Assembly (NCBI GenBank): GCA_945957605.1
Contig: CAMFLR010000018.1
Location: 1 to 64,000 of the forward strand
Reading direction: 5' to 3'
DNA: 64,000 bases
From: an uncultured Isosphaeraceae bacterium
GTDB lineage: Bacteria > Planctomycetota > Planctomycetia > Isosphaerales > Isosphaeraceae
A program made the position numbers and the translations under genes. Shown here piece by piece: positions 61,315 to 64,000 of the stretch. The notes beneath the pieces were generated by a model, which ran no database searches, was not told where the DNA came from, and saw nothing but the letters and a program-made list of their open reading frames with translations. Position 1 is the first letter of the stretch. Every line of letters starts with the position of its first letter.

Positions 61315-61508
61315 GTTCGTTCGATTTGAATTCGTGCGGGCTTGTTCTACTCATTCTTTCCGCAATCGTAGACACCCTCGTGACGACGCTCTGCGGTCAT
61401 TTGATACCGCAACGATGAATCACAGCAGAAAACAAATCAGTCATTTTTCAAGTAGCCTTCTACGCCTTCACGACATCCCAATCTGCTGGCGCTGGCCAAT
61501 GCCATCGC

Positions 61509-62189
61509 TCACTGCGACTTGGCCTTGGCTGCGACGCGTCTCTCATACGCGATCTCCGCAGCCCGCCAGTACGGGCCGTGAATTTCGGCCGCATTCACGT
61601 TCGTCCAGGGAACCCAAAGTGCGAGAAAATAAGCATCGCGGAGCGCGAGACTAGTGTCACAGGTTGCTCGTGCAAACGGATAAAGATCGGGATCGCGCAC
61701 GCCTGTGTGATCCGTTAGCAACAACTCAAAATCTTTGACATATAAAGCGCTTTCTGAACAATACCATTGATACTTTTGCAAGTTGTGGAACCAATTCGTC
61801 CAAGTCGAGCATGTCGGCTGCCAACTCGTAAAGGCAACGCTCACAATTGCAACGACACCGAGCAACGAACGAGTCGAGACTCGCGGGATCAATCGGATCT
61901 GTTTTCTTGTCAACCCAAAGAGCAAGCTGGCGCAGACGATGATACTGCCAAGCGTGACGGAGAGATTCCACGTCTCATCCAAATACAACGAATCGAGGCA
62001 ACCAAACCTCAACCCGCGTGTTCGAATCGATTCGCCCAGACGAACGGCCGGGGAATAGAGAGGCGACATCGAACAGCCGAAGCCGTCGGGCGTCTGGTTC
62101 AGCCGCTCCCAAAATCCGGCGGCGCTCGTGTAAAGAACAAGCGCACAGGCGACGATCCCAACTTTCTTGAGCCACGTGAATTTGCTCAT
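61509..62189 (-). CDS. Membrane protein of unknown function
   Basis: 226 residues. A hydrophobic start (KKVGIVACALVLYTSAAGFW) and two further helices (about 75-95 and 105-122) give three likely membrane segments. The C-terminal half is cytoplasmic or periplasmic and has TWTNWFHNLQKYQWYCSES and GPYWRAAEIAYERR. No domain was recognised. It stands alone with flanking gaps. Confidence 0.5.
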   Translation of the reverse strand: MSKFTWLKKVGIVACALVLYTSAAGFWERLNQTPDGFGCSMSPLYSPAVRLGESIRTRGLRFGCLDSLYLDETWNLSVTLGSIIVCASLLFGLTRKQIRLIPRVSTRSLLGVVAIVSVAFTSWQPTCSTWTNWFHNLQKYQWYCSESALYVKDFELLLTDHTGVRDPDLYPFARATCDTSLALRDAYFLALWVPWTNVNAAEIHGPYWRAAEIAYERRVAAKAKSQ

Positions 62190-62628
62190 TCGACATCCTC
62201 TCCTCTCAATCAAGAGAATCAGGGAGGCCGGTCGATCTGGAATGCGAAATCAAATGCATTCGCCGCGAAACCAATCTTCTACCCACGTACCATCCAATAA
62301 ATCGCAAAGCGATGCCGGGAAACGTCAGCCAGCTTTTCAAGTCTCCGGATCGCTAACCGCTCCACAGTTATTCCTGCCCGCTGTACGCAGCGAAGTAACG
62401 GTGGTGGTAGCTTGTCGGCCCCGGCGATCGCGCGGCCGAAAGAGCTTGACTCCGCTTTGAATTGTTACGAGGGGCAAAGACTTCAACAAAACAAATCACG
62501 TAGGCAATGCTGGTTTGATCGTAATCGGAATGTTTTAGTGGAAGGAGTCTGCCGGACCGATCGCGCAACTAGGTCCACGCCAGAAACGGTGACTTCAAAG
62601 CCCAATCTGATAAGCTTGCGAGAGCGTC
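62190..62628. other. Gene-free stretch, 439 bases
   Basis: Lies between the divergent membrane-protein and DUF1559 genes. Base composition is nearer even than in coding parts. No repeat or conserved frame is seen, though short open frames exist. Confidence 0.35.
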
Positions 62629-63423
62629 TTGAACTCCTCCGCGTCCGACTCTCACTCAATCGAAATGCCGTCGCCCGGTCCTCGCCGTCGCTCCTCTACT
62701 TGGCGATGGATGATACGAATCGCCATTGTTGCATGCGTCTTCGCTGCATTTGCAGAGGCAATGAAAGCTGCGCGGGAAGCCGCACAATCTTCCTGGTGCT
62801 CTAGCAACTTCAAACAGATCGCGCTTGCTCTTCACAATTATCACAACGTCTACGGATCGCTGCCGCCGGCGTACCTTACCGACGCCAAAGGTCGGCCCAC
62901 GCTAAGCTGGCGCGTTTTGATCCTTCCGTTCATGGAACAGCAGGCGCTCTATAACCAGTTTAACCTGTCCGAACCCTGGGACGGACCGAACAACATCAAG
63001 CTCCTGTCATCGATACCAGGGCCCTTCAAATGTCCCGATCACCCCGACGATCAGCAGACGGGTCGTTCAAAATGCGCGGCCATCACGGGGCCGGGCACAA
63101 TGTTCCCTGGCGCGACGTCGGTGCGGTTTTCGGACGTCAGCGACGGTACAGCCAACACCGTCATGCTGGCCGAGGTCGAAAGCGTGACCATTCCGTGGAC
63201 AGCGCCCATCGATCTCGACATCCGCACCATGAGCTTCGTTTTGAACGACCCGACAAAACCTTCGATTTCGAGTCCACATTTCAGCGGTCCGTTAGTCACG
63301 ATGGGCAATGGCATGTTCCGGCATTCACTGCCACGTAACCTCGCTCCGGCGACGCTGAAAGGACTCCTCACCATTGCGGGGGGCGAGCGAATCGACCTGG
63401 ATGAAGTGCTCTCTGGAAAATGA
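62629..63423 (+). CDS. Membrane-anchored DUF1559 protein
   Basis: 264 residues from a TTG at 62629; an ATG at 62665 (12 codons later) is an alternative with no clear ribosome site. A helix (about 27-44, MIRIAIVACVFAAFAEAM) precedes the DUF1559 domain with NFKQIALALHNYHNVYGSLP, SWRVLILPFMEQQALYNQF and VRFSDVSDGTANTVMLAEVE. The prepilin FTLIELL start is absent, so it is anchored like an ordinary membrane protein. It resembles the domain in the gene at 3047. Confidence 0.75.
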   Translation: MNSSASDSHSIEMPSPGPRRRSSTWRWMIRIAIVACVFAAFAEAMKAAREAAQSSWCSSNFKQIALALHNYHNVYGSLPPAYLTDAKGRPTLSWRVLILPFMEQQALYNQFNLSEPWDGPNNIKLLSSIPGPFKCPDHPDDQQTGRSKCAAITGPGTMFPGATSVRFSDVSDGTANTVMLAEVESVTIPWTAPIDLDIRTMSFVLNDPTKPSISSPHFSGPLVTMGNGMFRHSLPRNLAPATLKGLLTIAGGERIDLDEVLSGK

Positions 63424-63571
63424 GCACGACTTGAGGCGACAGGCGTCAAACACATCGCAAAGCCTGGCCCAGAAACGCCAACCGGCCGCCCAGGTTTGAC
63501 TCAATGGTCAATCCCGGCCAGCCGGAGTTTTGCGTTTAGATCGAAAGGGCGATCGGTCGTCGCGAATCAAA

Positions 63572-63958
63572 TCAACGACGATAGTAGGGACGGCCAGGTC
63601 CCGGGTAGCCGTAGCGATATCCGCCATAACCATAGGGCGCACCGACGACAATCGGTCGCGGGGCGACAACCACCGGCGGGCGCGCGACTACGAATGGAGC
63701 CGGTGCAACCACGACCGGCGGACGAGCAACAACCACGGGGGGCGCGGCGACGATCGGCGGGGCGACAACGGCCGGGCGATATCCGTAGCCGTAACCATAA
63801 CCGCCGTAAACCGGGGCCGCGTTGCCTACGCTTAAGCCGAAACCGGGGCTCGCGTAGCTGAACCCGAAGGCCTGAGCGTTTGCGGACGATCCCGCGCAGC
63901 CCAGGGCGAGCGCCACGAGTGCGAAACGAACCATCGTGCGTCGGGTCGAGGTCTTCAT
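63572..63958 (-). CDS. Secreted Val/Pro/Tyr/Gly repeat protein
   Basis: 128 residues. A signal peptide ends near SSANAQA after a strong AAGGAAGGA site. The mature chain is low complexity: YGGYGYGYGYRP, then repeated APPVVVA, RPPVVVAP and RPIVVGAP units, and a YGYGGYRYGYPGPGRPYYRR end. Such chains are usually structural or adhesive envelope components. No catalytic part exists. Confidence 0.75.
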   Translation of the reverse strand: MKTSTRRTMVRFALVALALGCAGSSANAQAFGFSYASPGFGLSVGNAAPVYGGYGYGYGYRPAVVAPPIVAAPPVVVARPPVVVAPAPFVVARPPVVVAPRPIVVGAPYGYGGYRYGYPGPGRPYYRR

Positions 63959-64000
63959 TGTGGATCCTTCCTTCTTGTTGGGTCGCGTGCGAGATTCCCG

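Overview
The window reads as chromosomal DNA of a planctomycete, probably from the Isosphaeraceae/Singulisphaera side of the phylum. The evidence is high GC with matching codon use, three DUF1559 genes (one with the prepilin-type [16 protein letters not shown] start), a PEP-CTERM protein, secreted proteins with the LEsLEtxxLLS/LExRqLMtA-type N-terminal motif, a large Ser/Thr kinase with a LADWG loop and TPR-like tail, many small uncharacterised lipoproteins, and intergenic palindromic repeats. No rRNA, tRNA, CRISPR array or phage block was found. The only transposon trace is the first 11 codons of an IS630-type transposase at the left edge.

Layout. 1-4.4 kb: transposase start, ADP-ribosylglycohydrolase, a coupled ATP-grasp/GNAT pair and a DUF1559 protein. 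4.5-10.7 kb: hybrid sensor kinase, a sulfatase-fold protein lacking its catalytic residues, a Pro/Ala-rich lipoprotein and a lone cyclic-nucleotide-binding domain. 10.8-17.5 kb: housekeeping genes (PIG-L deacetylase, nagB, glycine-rich RRM protein, priA, nadD). 17.5-25.7 kb: small unknowns, a PEP-CTERM protein divergent from a LuxR-type regulator across a palindromic operator candidate, a small histidine kinase, a clan CD (caspase/legumain-like) protease-like protein and a broken cyclic-phosphate-receiver gene. 25.8-33.3 kb: Ser/Thr kinase, secreted alpha/beta hydrolase, DUF1559 prepilin-like protein, FAH-family enzyme. 33.5-38.8 kb: three tandem membrane-anchored paralogs and a thioredoxin-fold protein. 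38.8-40.3 kb: an ECF41-type sigma factor divergent from an AhpD-like gene. 40.3-47.3 kb: TPR lipoprotein, trpS, a double-GDPD protein, DUF1254 protein, methyltransferase. 47.7-51.2 kb: comEC and a coupled hydrolase. 51.3-58.1 kb: a CzcBA-type metal-efflux cluster led by a His-rich small protein, then DUF2071. 58.5-64 kb: CAP-domain protein, lipoprotein, degenerate GGDEF protein, small unknowns.

The most informative signals are: (i) two oppositely oriented, equally spaced matches to the ECF41 promoter pattern between the sigma factor and the AhpD-like gene; (ii) a family of intergenic elements built from tiny hairpin words ending in GGTGCCA/TGGCACC; (iii) enzymes whose catalytic residues are replaced (sulfatase fold, GGDEF); (iv) the tandem triplication at 33.5-37.5 kb. 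Functions are read from motifs by eye; no database search was run.
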